DNA of 64,000 nt from Acetobacter cibinongensis (GCF_000963925.1 NZ_BAMV01000003.1:99604-163603); one strand, 5' to 3'. Positions 18,741-27,667 are shown, numbered from the stretch's first letter. Made by a program: numbers and translations. Notes: generated by a model not told the origin, from the sequence alone.

Positions 18741-18830
18741 TGACCTGCTTAATAGGTATGCCTGTTTTGAGCGTCTGTCATATCGCAATTGCGTGTAGCG
18801 GTTGAATTTATACAGGCACTTACGCGGTGT

Positions 18831-19358
18831 TCAGGTGGCGCGGGGTATTGTGCCTAGCGCATCCAGGCAATGTTTGGCGCGCACCGCCAGACGCAGGTCA
18901 TGCACGTCTGCCACAGCGCGCTTTACCTGTGCGCGCCACACGGCATTCATACCGACAGGTTTGCAAATTGTATCCGTACTCAGTGCCATGCCCTTGTCCT
19001 CCGTTGTTTCAGCCAGAACCGTTGCCGGGTGGTGGGGCAGGGTTGAGCGCATGGCCTGTTGTAGGGACCGTGCTGTGCCGGGGTCAGCCAATGGCATAAG
19101 CTCCGGCACCACACGGGCCGCGTCAGGCTGCCCGGATGTTACGGCCTGCCGAACTTCCGACCATTTATGATCGTGGCTGAGTGTTTCCGCCGTCTGCCGT
19201 GCGCCGTTGCTCTCAATCATTTGCAACAGGTGCTGTGAAGACGATTCTGTGGGCGCCCGCTCAATTGGAGTGGCGGTGTGCGTGCTTAGGGACAGCAAGG
19301 GCGCACCAATGGCCCCACCAATCAGCAGGAAAAGGACTGAAGTTCTGGCAAGGCGCAT
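18831..19358 (-). CDS. Putative exported protein of unknown function
   Basis: A 175-residue protein I do not recognise. The start at 19358 (MRLARTS) is supported by AAGGAG nine bases upstream. The first 22 residues are a clear signal peptide or membrane anchor (LFLLIGGAIGAPLLSL). The rest is soluble and helical in appearance, with two cysteines (in TICKP and KHCLD) that could form a disulfide in the periplasm. No catalytic motif was seen. Its neighbours (an AlgE-like porin on one side, a DUF3126 protein on the other) do not explain it. Confidence 0.6.
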   Translation of the reverse strand: MRLARTSVLFLLIGGAIGAPLLSLSTHTATPIERAPTESSSQHLLQMIESNGARQTAETLSHDHKWSEVRQAVTSGQPDAARVVPELMPLADPGTARSLQQAMRSTLPHHPATVLAETTEDKGMALSTDTICKPVGMNAVWRAQVKRAVADVHDLRLAVRAKHCLDALGTIPRAT

Positions 19359-19654
19359 AGTGTCAGGCTCCTTTTTCAACAAAAGTGGTCTGGCGGGTGG
19401 CTGTTGTGCGCCGGTTTACCCCATGCAGGCCACCTGAAGTCCGCAGCTTGGTCTTGCAACACGGTCTCAACGCCAGCAGGCCGGAAAAAAATGGCGCAGT
19501 GAAGGCAGTAGCACGGAAAGGTTGCGGCCAAGGGGAGGGCTGTCCTATAGCGGGCGCATTAGGTCGTGCTTTGGGGGTGCCCTGCCGGTTGTCCGGTGCC
19601 AGCATTTCTGGAGCAGGCCTGCTTTAACCCACACCTTCCGAGGATTGAGTCTCC

Positions 19655-19888
19655 ATGAGCGGCAGCACCCCTTCTCCTTCCGAAATTGCGCGTTTGCAGG
19701 TGTCTTTGCGCCGTCTGCTGGGCTCTCCCGGCCTTACCGTTAACCCACCACCGCGCGCTGGCATGTCTGTTGAACTCGCCGTCAATGGTGAGGTTATTGG
19801 CACCATTCATCGTGATGATGATGAGGGCGAAGTGTCCTACGCCATCAACATGGTGCTGCTTGAAGAAGACCTTCCTGCAGAAAAATAA
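19655..19888 (+). CDS. DUF3126-family small protein
   Basis: A 77-residue protein matching the small alphaproteobacterial DUF3126 family: SEIARLQVSLRRLLGSPGLTV, then a short beta region with VNGEVIGTIHRDDDEGEVSY and an acidic C-terminal LLEEDL. Its function is unknown. The start has CCGAGGATTGAGTCTCC upstream. A strong bidirectional terminator follows, so it is probably transcribed alone. Confidence 0.85.
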   Translation: MSGSTPSPSEIARLQVSLRRLLGSPGLTVNPPPRAGMSVELAVNGEVIGTIHRDDDEGEVSYAINMVLLEEDLPAEK

Positions 19889-19922
19889 GGGGCAACGAAG
19901 GCCTACGGGCCTTCAACCCAAC

Positions 19923-19963
19923 AAAAAAGGCGGCCCGGTTTTGCTACCGGCGCCGCCTTTTTT
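19923..19963. terminator. Bidirectional terminator between DUF3126 and DUF2939 genes
   Basis: AAAAAAGGCGGC and GCCGCCTTTTTT flank a CCGGT/ACCGG inner helix. The A and T runs on both sides serve the two convergent genes. Confidence 0.9.
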
Positions 19964-19985
19964 ATGCGGTGAGGCCTTGAGCCAC

Positions 19986-20603
19986 TCAGGCGTTGGAAGG
20001 CGATGCAGAGGCCGTAAGTGTTGGCGTACGCTGAGTGGGGAATTCCACCTTGGTGACTTTCCAACGCCAGTTCTGAATACGCATTTCAACTTTCAGCGGT
20101 GTCTCGTTCTGGTGGCCGGGGAGTGGCACCTGCATTTCAAACTGGTCCAGCCGTGCAAACCGGAAGGAGGCATGGCTGATGAGGCTGGAAAGAGCCGATG
20201 TGTCATGCGTGGTCTGGTTTACGGCAGGCATGGCTTCATCCACCAATGTGCCAAGATTCGCCTGAGAGACATGCACATCCACCGCGTTGGAGACGGCTGT
20301 GGACGCGAAGGAAGAGCCGAATTCCGGCAGTTCATCCGATGCAGGTTGTAGCAGATGCATGCCAGAGAGCGCCTGCTGCTTGATGGAAGCATCCAGCAGG
20401 CCCCAGTTAATGGCGCTGCCAAGCGTCTTCATGTCATGGGACTGAATGCTGGAGCTTATGCTCCACAGTGCCGCAAAAGGTGAGGCCAGATACAGGCCAA
20501 ATGCTGCGACTGAGGCCCCAATACACACCTTACGCGCTGTCTGGCGCAAAGGCAGACCGGCAGGCCGGGCAGCGTAGTGTCCGACTGAGGTGAAGGGGCT
20601 CAT
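19986..20603 (-). CDS. DUF2939-family membrane-anchored protein
   Basis: A 205-residue protein with one hydrophobic helix near residues 27-45 (IGASVAAFGLYLASPFAAL), followed by WSISSSIQSHDMKTLGSAINW, which matches the start of DUF2939 (a helical segment that binds nothing known). The rest is probably periplasmic. The ATG at 20603 has AAGAGGA upstream and was preferred over an in-frame start 17 codons further out. Its role is unknown. It is divergent from the ThiF-like gene. Confidence 0.75.
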   Translation of the reverse strand: MSPFTSVGHYAARPAGLPLRQTARKVCIGASVAAFGLYLASPFAALWSISSSIQSHDMKTLGSAINWGLLDASIKQQALSGMHLLQPASDELPEFGSSFASTAVSNAVDVHVSQANLGTLVDEAMPAVNQTTHDTSALSSLISHASFRFARLDQFEMQVPLPGHQNETPLKVEMRIQNWRWKVTKVEFPTQRTPTLTASASPSNA

Positions 20604-20797
20604 AAAATGCAATCCTCTTATGCTTAATTGACATTCCACCCATAACAGACGCACGAACCCGCTTCCAGTTCTATGACAAAAAATTCATAATTTTGTCTGC
20701 GGCACGAGGGGAGTATGAGGGGGGCACGGTCCGGCTTTCCACGCTCCGCAGGCACAGCCGGACATGGCGCGCAAGACAGATAAAGGGACGCAAACGT

Positions 20798-21574
20798 ATG
20801 ACGCTGGACTTCACTGAAAACGAGATTCAGCGCTATTCCCGCCATATTCTGCTGCCGGAGGTAGGGGGAACAGGGCAGGCGGCCCTGCGTGCTGCATCCG
20901 TGCTGATTGTGGGGGCAGGGGGCCTTGGGTCTCCCGCAGCACTCTATCTGGCCGCTGCCGGGGTGGGCCGCATCGGGCTTGTGGATGATGACGTGGTGGA
21001 ACTCTCCAACCTGCAACGTCAGATTCTGCATGACACGGCAGCAGTTGGCCACCGTAAGGTCGAGTCTGCCAAAAGCAGGCTGGCAGCCCTGAACCCGGAT
21101 ATTCAGATAGACACATGGCCTGTCCGCCTAAGCCCGGATACGGTGGATGAACTTGTCAGCCAGTATGACCTTGTGTGTGACGGCTGTGACAATTTCGCCA
21201 CCCGCTATCTGGTCAACGCAGCCTGTGTGCGGGCACGTAAACCGCTTGTCTCGGCAGCAGCACAGCGGTTTGGCGGGCAGCTTTCCACCTTCCGGCCCTG
21301 GCAGGGCGGGCCTTGCTATCATTGTTTGTATCCGCAGACAGACGGAGAGGCCGATGGCCTGAGTTGTAGTGACGCCGGTGTTTTTGGCGCAGTGACCGGC
21401 GTGATGGGCACCTTGCAGGCCACCGAGGCTTTGAAAGAACTTCTGGGGCTTGGAACCTCTCTGGCCGGGCGGCTCCTGATGTGGGATGCCTTGTCCACCC
21501 GCTTTACAACCATCGCCCTGCACCGGGACCCCACATGCCCGGTCTGCGGGCCTGAACAGGATGTTTGCGCATGA
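20798..21574 (+). CDS. ThiF/MoeB/HesA-family ubiquitin-like-protein-activating enzyme
   Basis: An E1-like adenylyltransferase of 258 residues that adenylates the C-terminal glycine of a small sulfur carrier such as ThiS or MoaD. Visible: YSRHILLPEVGGTGQAALR, the nucleotide loop VLIVGAGGLGSPAALYLA, DDDVVELSNLQRQ, CDGCDNFATRY with the catalytic-region residues, and two zinc-type CxxC pairs (CYHC and CPVC). There is no rhodanese domain. The ATG at 20798 is preceded by AAAGGGACG. It overlaps the downstream DsrE-like gene by ATGA, which suggests a shared sulfur-transfer task. The sulfur carrier itself is not in the window. Confidence 0.9.
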   Translation: MTLDFTENEIQRYSRHILLPEVGGTGQAALRAASVLIVGAGGLGSPAALYLAAAGVGRIGLVDDDVVELSNLQRQILHDTAAVGHRKVESAKSRLAALNPDIQIDTWPVRLSPDTVDELVSQYDLVCDGCDNFATRYLVNAACVRARKPLVSAAAQRFGGQLSTFRPWQGGPCYHCLYPQTDGEADGLSCSDAGVFGAVTGVMGTLQATEALKELLGLGTSLAGRLLMWDALSTRFTTIALHRDPTCPVCGPEQDVCA

Positions 21575-22062
21575 GTATTTCTACTGGTTCCCGCACGCCG
21601 CCCGCTTCTTTTCCCGCTCACCCGGCTCAGCCGCCTGTTGGGGCGTCCGGCCTCTCCGTAGCCATTCCGCAAGGGGATGCAGACGGGTGTGAACTGGCTA
21701 TCATGATTGTTGAAGCCCGGTATGAGCGCCTGCACGCGGCCTTTATGCTGGCTGTTACGGCCTGCGCGCTGGGGCAGCGGGTTGTGCTGTTTGGCATGGG
21801 GGCGGGTGTTGCCGCGTTTTGCAAAAACTGGGACGGGCTGGAACAGCCAGAGCGTGATGCCGCACGCCAGGAGGCAGGCGTAGCCGGTCTTGAAGATTTG
21901 CGCACAGCCCTGCTGGATTTTGAGGAACCCACCCTGATGGTGTGCGACTCCGGATTGAAAGCTGTGCGACTGACAGAAGAGGCGCTGGTTGCTGGTGTAA
22001 GCTGTGTTGGCCTTCCCACTTTTCTGGACCACGCACAGACCGCCCGGCTGGCGGTTTTCTAA
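21571..22062 (+). CDS. DsrE/DsrF-like sulfur-relay-type protein
   Basis: A protein of 163 residues. After a Pro-rich N-terminal tail of about 35 residues it shows the alpha/beta DsrE-like fold: LAIMIVEARYERLHAAFMLA, ALGQRVVLFGMGAGVAAF, then TLMVCDSGLKAVRL. DsrE-type proteins accept or transfer persulfide sulfur, or act as peroxiredoxin-like scaffolds. The cysteine in MVCDSG is the likely functional residue. The start overlaps the ThiF-like stop. The family assignment is by overall pattern and is less certain than that of the upstream gene. Confidence 0.7.
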   Translation: MSISTGSRTPPASFPAHPAQPPVGASGLSVAIPQGDADGCELAIMIVEARYERLHAAFMLAVTACALGQRVVLFGMGAGVAAFCKNWDGLEQPERDAARQEAGVAGLEDLRTALLDFEEPTLMVCDSGLKAVRLTEEALVAGVSCVGLPTFLDHAQTARLAVF

Positions 22063-22150
22063 GGGTCATGCACGCTTATGGTGGCTGTGGCGCCTGCATC
22101 ATGCAGCTAGCCTCTTGCCGCCACGGTCCGCTCTTGGCAGGGATGCAGCC

Positions 22151-23161
22151 ATGATGTTCAAATCTTCCCTCTCTTACCGCTTTCGTCTGCTGTCCTGCAT
22201 GGCAGGTTGTTTTGTGGCTTTGTCTGCGGCCCATGCTGCTGACAAGAAGCCTGAAGCTCATAAGCATCACGCCCATGCAGGGGCCGGGCATGATGCAGCA
22301 GGCAGCAAAAAAGCCGCCACAAAGAAGGCGGCTGGTAAGACGGCCGAAGCGCAGAAAAAAGCCGCTGCCAAACACCTGAAGCATGATGACAGCGCCAGTG
22401 CTGCCCATGCGGCAAAAGCACAGCACAGTGCGGCCCACCATAAAGCTGACAAACATCGTGCCGCCAAAGCGGCCCTTGCCGGGGCCGGTACGGCTGCGGC
22501 TGTCGGCGCAGGTGCTGCTGCGGCCACTCCTGCGGCAGACGCTGCCGGAGCTCAGCCCCCAGTGCCGCCTCCCTCATTGGAAGATCAGAGCAAAGGAGCC
22601 GTAACCGGACTGCCGTTGCCCCGCTATGCCTCCCTGCGTGCGGATGAGGTGAATTTGCGTGCAGGGCCGGGGCGTCGTTTCCCAATTCTGTGGGTTTATC
22701 ATCGCCGTGGCATGCCTGTTCGTATTGAACGCGAATTTGATGTGTGGCGTCTGGTGGAAGATGCAACAGGCCAGAAAGGCTGGGTTCAGCAGGCTACGGC
22801 TTCTGGCGGCCGGGACTTCATGGTCCCCGGTGAGCCTGCGGGAGACGAAGCGCCACTGGTGGAAAAAACGGACCAGAACGGCGCAAAAGTCGCGTCTTCC
22901 GGTCATATGGATAGCCGCGTGCTGGGCACGGTTGCCAGCGCAGCCGAGGCCAAAGACCTGCCCGGTAGCGTGCTGATGCACACTGCCAGCAATGACCAGT
23001 CTCCGGTTGTTGCCATTCTCAAACCGGGTACGATCGGCTCGGTCAAGGAGTGTGCAGCCGGGTCAGACTGGTGCAGGGTGTCCGTCAAGCAATATAGTGG
23101 CTGGGTCCAGCGCCATGCGATCTGGGGTGTGGACGCGGAAGAGGTGATTGCCCCTTCCTGA
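22151..23161 (+). CDS. Exported SH3-domain protein with His/Lys/Ala-rich linker
   Basis: A 336-residue protein. The signal peptide ends near ALSAAHAAD. Residues 30-140 are a low-complexity stretch of Ala, Lys and His, like a DNA- or polyanion-binding tail or a periplasmic spacer. From about 150 come two bacterial SH3-like domains, the first starting RYASLRADEVNLRAGPG with WRLVEDATGQKGWV, the second with VLMHTASNDQSPVVAILKPG and SGWVQRHAIWGV. Such SH3_4 proteins often bind the cell wall. The start at the first of two adjacent ATGs (22151) gives the signal peptide. It lies 39 bases before pyruvate kinase, possibly on the same transcript. Confidence 0.85.
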   Translation: MMFKSSLSYRFRLLSCMAGCFVALSAAHAADKKPEAHKHHAHAGAGHDAAGSKKAATKKAAGKTAEAQKKAAAKHLKHDDSASAAHAAKAQHSAAHHKADKHRAAKAALAGAGTAAAVGAGAAAATPAADAAGAQPPVPPPSLEDQSKGAVTGLPLPRYASLRADEVNLRAGPGRRFPILWVYHRRGMPVRIEREFDVWRLVEDATGQKGWVQQATASGGRDFMVPGEPAGDEAPLVEKTDQNGAKVASSGHMDSRVLGTVASAAEAKDLPGSVLMHTASNDQSPVVAILKPGTIGSVKECAAGSDWCRVSVKQYSGWVQRHAIWGVDAEEVIAPS

Positions 23162-23200
23162 TACCGCCACCTGAAGGCCGAACAAGGAACAGGATAGACC

Positions 23201-24637
23201 ATGCCGACAACACACGCGCTTCACTGCCGGACCAAAATTGTTGCCACTCTTGGCCCGTCTTCCACAGATTACGAGACTATTCGTGATCTGGCTCTGGCCG
23301 GGGCTGACGTCTTCCGTTTCAACTTCTCCCACGGCACGCATGATGACCACGCAGCCCGCCACGCCATTGTCCGGCGTGTAGAGGCTGAACTGGGTGAGCC
23401 GATTGGTATTCTGGCAGATATGCAAGGCCCCAAGCTACGGGTTGGCAAATTTGCAGCCGGCAAGGTTCTGCTGGAAAAAGGAGCGCCCTTCCGGCTGGAC
23501 CTGTCCGATGCACCGGGGGATGAAACCCGTGTGCAACTGCCGCACCCGGAAATTATAGCTGTCGCCAAACCCGGCAGCCGCCTGCTGATGGACGATGGCA
23601 AGCTGGCCGTGGTGGTTGAGCATGTTGGCGCGGACTGGCTGGACACCCGTGTGGACGTTGGGGGTGTGCTTTCCAACAATAAGGGCGTAAATGTTCCTGA
23701 CGTTACATTGCCCATTCCGGCCCTGACGGAAAAAGACCGGCGTGATCTGGCGTTTGCCCTTGGGTTAGGGGTGGATTATGTGGCGCTGTCTTTTGTGCAG
23801 CGCCCTGAAGATGTGAGCGAGGCCCGCGCCCTGATTGGTGAGCGCGCCAACCTGCTGGTCAAGCTTGAGAAACCACAGGCCATGGATAATCTGGAGGCCA
23901 TTCTGGCCCTGACAGATGCCGTGATGGTTGCCCGTGGAGACCTGGGCGTAGAACTGCCGCCTGAAAATGTGCCGTTGGCTCAAAAACGAATTATCCGTCA
24001 GGCGCGCAAATTGGGTAAGCCGGTTGTAGTGGCCACCCAGATGCTGGAGAGCATGATCTCCGCACCCACCCCCACACGGGCTGAAGCGTCAGATGTGGCA
24101 ACCGCCGTGTTTGATGGGGCAGATGCCGTCATGCTCTCTGCGGAATCCGCCGCTGGGCAGTACCCGCGTGAAGCTGTGCAGATCATGAATCGGATTATCT
24201 GGCGGACCGAGCAGGACCCGGAATGGCAGTCCATGATGGCAGTAGCCCGTCTGGCCCCGGAAGATTATGTGGCGGATGCCATTGCCAGTGCTGCCCAGCA
24301 GGTGGCGGATACCCTCAAAGCTGCGGCCATTGTGGCCTATACGCACCGTGGGGCCACGGCGTTCCGTATTGCGCGGGAGCGGCCGCTATGCCCGGTTATA
24401 GGTGTGACCCCCACGCATGAGGCAGCCCGCCGTATGGCATTGGTGTGGGGTGTACGGGCCTTTGTGGGAGAGAGCACAAAACCCGTCACCAGTGTGGAAG
24501 AAATGGTCGAAACGGCTCAGGCTGTTGTGGCCAAGGCCCGCATTGGCGGGACGGGCAATTCCATTGTTATTGCTGCTGGCGTGCCGTTTGGTGTGGCGGG
24601 GTCCACCAACCTGCTGCGGGTTGCAAAAATACCCTGA
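23201..24637 (+). CDS. pyk: Pyruvate kinase
   Basis: Pyruvate kinase of 478 residues converts phosphoenolpyruvate and ADP to pyruvate and ATP in the cytoplasm. Visible motifs: TKIVATLGPSS at the start of the barrel, FRFNFSHG, the signature LLVKLEKPQAMDNL around the catalytic lysine, MVARGDLGVELP (metal ligands) and VATQMLESMI. The C-terminal regulatory domain runs to the end. The length matches the usual 470-480. It feeds pyruvate, the substrate of the decarboxylase encoded at 58.9-60.6 kb. Confidence 0.97.
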   Translation: MPTTHALHCRTKIVATLGPSSTDYETIRDLALAGADVFRFNFSHGTHDDHAARHAIVRRVEAELGEPIGILADMQGPKLRVGKFAAGKVLLEKGAPFRLDLSDAPGDETRVQLPHPEIIAVAKPGSRLLMDDGKLAVVVEHVGADWLDTRVDVGGVLSNNKGVNVPDVTLPIPALTEKDRRDLAFALGLGVDYVALSFVQRPEDVSEARALIGERANLLVKLEKPQAMDNLEAILALTDAVMVARGDLGVELPPENVPLAQKRIIRQARKLGKPVVVATQMLESMISAPTPTRAEASDVATAVFDGADAVMLSAESAAGQYPREAVQIMNRIIWRTEQDPEWQSMMAVARLAPEDYVADAIASAAQQVADTLKAAAIVAYTHRGATAFRIARERPLCPVIGVTPTHEAARRMALVWGVRAFVGESTKPVTSVEEMVETAQAVVAKARIGGTGNSIVIAAGVPFGVAGSTNLLRVAKIP

Positions 24638-24757
24638 TCTGTTTGGCACGACCCGTCATTGGGGCAGGTGTGCGGGCCGGGTGCGTGACAGGGCGCGCGC
24701 ACCACGCTATGCCGGGCTAAGAGCGGCGGTAAGGACGGCGGGAGCGTAACAGACAGC

Positions 24758-25963
24758 ATGAAGGCAGCCACCAAACACCTGCAACGGCGTGCCCTTATAC
24801 AGGGTCTTGGTTGTTTTTCAGCGGGGTTGGCTGTTGCCGGTGCCGCTCCGCCCCCCGAAATTGCAGATACTGCCCGCCCGCCGGATGTTACAACCACCCC
24901 GCCGCGCCAGTGGGGGCCAAGTGCCCCGCCGTCCTACACGCCAGACCCGGACGTGGTGGTCATAGATCGTTCTTTCCGCGACCTGCTGTTTGGCGCGGCA
25001 AGCCTGCACCGCGTGTGGGATAAGGGAACATGGCTGGAAGGCCCCGCCTGGAGTTCTGAAGGACGGTATCTTATTCTGAGTGATACGGTCACCAGCCGAC
25101 AGTACCGGTATTTATGGGAGACGGGAGAAGTTACCCTTTTCCGCCCGGAATCCTACCACGCCAATGGAAATTGTTTTGATTATCAGGGGCGGCAGATCTC
25201 CTGTGAGCATTTCTTTCGCCGGGTTATCCGGTGGGAGCATGATGGCTCCGTGCATGTGGTGGCAGACCATTACGAAAGCCGACCCCTGAATTCCCCCAAT
25301 GATGTTGTGGCGCATCCTGATGGGAGCATCTGGTTTACGGACCCCAGCTATGGAACCGGATTTACCGAAGGCCATGCGGATGAGCCGGGGGGTGAGGCTA
25401 ATCCAGACGGGCGTATCCGCTGGCGTATCGGGTCTGAACTCATCGGGGCGATTGGCGGTACCAAGCGTCAGGCCGATCACACTTTCAGGGTGGATCCGTC
25501 AGGCCGGATTGACGCCGTGCTGACACAGCAGCAACTCCCTAACCCCAACGGCCTGTGTTTTTCACCAGACCATAAGAGCCTGTATGTCATTTCCTCCGGT
25601 CGGCAGGCAGGCGGAAACGGGCATGATGGAGATTTGGGCGTGCATGTGTTTGACGTGCAACCGGACCACACTCTGGGCAACCCGCGGCTGTTCACCAATA
25701 TGCGTTTTCAGGGTGTGCAGATGGGGCCGGACGGGATGAAGACCGATATTTTCGGCAATCTATGGTGTGGCGTGAGCGGCCCGCTTGGGCTGTGCGGCGT
25801 CTTTGTCTTCAATCCGGAGGGACACCTGATCGGGCGTATCCGGCTGCCGCAAGGTGTGTCCAACCTGACTTTTGGTGGCCCTAAACGGAACTGGCTGTTT
25901 ATGTGTGCGGGAGAATCTTTGTACCGCCTGCAAGTAAATACCCAAGGCGCGGGCTCCTCCTGA
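24758..25963 (+). CDS. Exported SMP-30/gluconolactonase-family lactonase
   Basis: A 401-residue six-bladed propeller enzyme of the SMP-30/gluconolactonase/LRE family, which opens sugar lactones using a bound divalent metal. The N-terminus has a Tat-like signal: twin arginines in QRRALIQG followed by a hydrophobic run, so it is probably periplasmic. Characteristic motifs are WLEGPAWSSEGRYLILSDT with the metal-binding Glu, NSPNDVVAHPDGSIWFTDPSYG, and LPNPNGLCFSPDHKSLYVI. It could hydrolyse the gluconolactone released by the PQQ glucose dehydrogenase at the other end of the window. A second imperfect copy of its 3' end lies at 27594. Confidence 0.9.
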   Translation: MKAATKHLQRRALIQGLGCFSAGLAVAGAAPPPEIADTARPPDVTTTPPRQWGPSAPPSYTPDPDVVVIDRSFRDLLFGAASLHRVWDKGTWLEGPAWSSEGRYLILSDTVTSRQYRYLWETGEVTLFRPESYHANGNCFDYQGRQISCEHFFRRVIRWEHDGSVHVVADHYESRPLNSPNDVVAHPDGSIWFTDPSYGTGFTEGHADEPGGEANPDGRIRWRIGSELIGAIGGTKRQADHTFRVDPSGRIDAVLTQQQLPNPNGLCFSPDHKSLYVISSGRQAGGNGHDGDLGVHVFDVQPDHTLGNPRLFTNMRFQGVQMGPDGMKTDIFGNLWCGVSGPLGLCGVFVFNPEGHLIGRIRLPQGVSNLTFGGPKRNWLFMCAGESLYRLQVNTQGAGSS

Positions 25964-25973
25964 GACGGGCTGC
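25929..25973 (+). repeat. Direct repeat, left copy (3' end of lactonase gene)
   Basis: This 45-base stretch covers the last codons and stop of the lactonase gene. It matches 27594-27638 at 39 of 45 positions and in the same reading frame (both encode LQVNTQGAG then a stop). The two copies flank the AT-rich acyltransferase segment. Confidence 0.85.
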
Positions 25974-26141
25974 GGGCTGCGATTAGGGATGATGCCATTA
26001 CATTCTGGTCGGGTTCAGAGCATAGTCTTATGCGTGTGCCAGAATAGGTAAACTACGGAACCTTAAAGACTACAGTAAATAGACAGCTAGTGCCCTACAA
26101 TGACGGAGTGCGAGCCGGAACAGGGTCAATGCGGAATACGG

Positions 26142-26179
26142 AACACAAAAACAGCGATATCCTGCATCGTGATATCGCT
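26142..26179 (-). terminator. Terminator of acyltransferase gene
   Basis: A perfect nine-pair stem, AGCGATATC with GATATCGCT, and a nine-base loop. On the minus strand it is followed by GTTTTTGTG. It sits 26 bases past the acyltransferase stop. Confidence 0.8.
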
Positions 26180-26204
26180 GATAATGGCACCGTAGCGAAA
26201 GTGA

Positions 26205-27284
26205 TTACCGCATGGCAAGTCGCTGCAGTTTTCTACGAACGTAGTTTGATGGTATTTTTTCTATGAAATTATATAATAGAGATGCAGCCAAAACGCATAT
26301 TGTAGAAGAAAAAAAGATATAGAAGACAGTATTTTTCATGTAGGATAAAGCGTAGTAATCCAGCGCCTTATTCAAGAGAATCAGTGTAGTGAAATGCGTT
26401 AAATAAAGAGTATAGGATATACTTCCTAAAAACATTAAAAACTTGGCGGGTTTAAACCTCAAAATTGCATCTAACAATACAACTGTCGCGAAAATTGCTA
26501 CTGAGGCCATCCCGTTTATATAATGATTATCGGGAATAGTCATCCAGTCTAATGAAAAAGCAACGCCAAGGCCGAGCAGGAAATAAGGAAGATAGGGAAT
26601 TTGGATGATTTTAGCATGATATTTTTGTATATACAGAAAAATATAGGCAATAAATCCCCCAAAAAGGAATTCAAGCATAAAAGGATTTGCCATGATGTTG
26701 TAATAAGGTGGTGAGTAGTTTTGGAATAAAAAAGTATCAAAAGTAAATTTACCCAATTTCATGGGGATGAAGCAGACCGTTATATATATAAATAAAGACA
26801 ATGCGATAAATCTATATTTCTTAAATAATAAACATACAGAAAAAACAATATAAAAATACATCTCAAAAATTAATGTCCAGCCTACAGCCAAGGGAATGCC
26901 AAAATAGAAAACATATGTTTCTGGGAGGAATACCATAGACCGAAAAAAGGCAGCGCGATTATGAGGAGAAAGAAAGTAACTAAATCCTGATGTTAGTAAT
27001 ATGTACAATAATGTTGCTATAAAATAAGGCGGAGAAATTCGCGACACACGCTTGATCATAAAATTCAAAATATCACGAATAGTTCCCTGATATTTGAGAG
27101 TAGATATAATCATGATAAATCCACTTATCATGAAGAATAAATCCACCCCCATTCCGCCAACTATTAGTATATTTTCGTATTTATTATGGACCTCAGGTGC
27201 AAGGTAGAAGCGTGAGTGGCAAAAAACCACTACTAAAGCTGCTATGCCTCGCAGCATTTGTATTGAATTTATGGAATTGTTCAT
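26205..27284 (-). CDS. Acyltransferase-3 family membrane O-acyltransferase
   Basis: An integral membrane protein of 359 residues with about ten hydrophobic helices. It starts with IQMLRGIAALVVVFCHSRFY, in which R and the later H are the catalytic-site residues of the acyltransferase-3 family, and continues with GVDLFFMISGFIMI, the second family motif. Members O-acetylate or acylate surface polysaccharides. The coding sequence is much AT-richer than its neighbours, with many ATA, AAA and TTT codons, and lies between two copies of the lactonase 3' end, so it was probably acquired by recombination. The acceptor sugar is unknown; no polysaccharide cluster is adjacent. Confidence 0.9.
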   Translation of the reverse strand: MNNSINSIQMLRGIAALVVVFCHSRFYLAPEVHNKYENILIVGGMGVDLFFMISGFIMIISTLKYQGTIRDILNFMIKRVSRISPPYFIATLLYILLTSGFSYFLSPHNRAAFFRSMVFLPETYVFYFGIPLAVGWTLIFEMYFYIVFSVCLLFKKYRFIALSLFIYITVCFIPMKLGKFTFDTFLFQNYSPPYYNIMANPFMLEFLFGGFIAYIFLYIQKYHAKIIQIPYLPYFLLGLGVAFSLDWMTIPDNHYINGMASVAIFATVVLLDAILRFKPAKFLMFLGSISYTLYLTHFTTLILLNKALDYYALSYMKNTVFYIFFSSTICVLAASLLYNFIEKIPSNYVRRKLQRLAMR

Positions 27285-27593
27285 TAAAAATAGACGTCCT
27301 TGAATGTGAAATATTTTTTAGCTTTTTATAGAGATAAATGAGTGTTTTCAATAATTTTTGTTCGATGTGTTTTGGAAAAATTACCTCTTTAGCATGCACT
27401 ATAGTCTATTAAATGAGATGACTGAGACCATAATTAGGACGTTTTTCACGCCGCTTTGAGAGTAGTGAAAAAGGATGGAATTTTTATATCAAATATTTAA
27501 AAGTATTGTATCCTAAAAAATATACATTTTTCTATAAAATTACAGTAAGAGTTGGCGAATAATTGATCCAAACAGATGTTGTTTTTTGCTGCT
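27285..27593. other. AT-rich gene-free gap upstream of acyltransferase
   Basis: About 310 bases, very AT-rich, with no credible gene on either strand. It should hold the acyltransferase promoter on the minus strand. It runs up to the right copy of the lactonase 3'-end repeat. Confidence 0.6.
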
Positions 27594-27638
27594 TGCAAGT
27601 AAACACACAAGGCGCAGGCCCATCCTGAGAAGGGCTGC
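27594..27638 (+). pseudogene. Remnant 3' end of a second lactonase gene (right direct repeat)
   Basis: A short orphan copy of the end of the SMP-30 gene: it reads LQVNTQGAGPS then stop, against LQVNTQGAGSS in the intact gene, with 39 of 45 bases identical. Nothing upstream of it resembles the rest of the gene. It marks the junction of the acquired acyltransferase segment with the ancestral DNA leading into the MFS gene. Confidence 0.8.
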
Positions 27639-27667
27639 TGCGGTATCTCGCCAGACTATCCTGCTTA

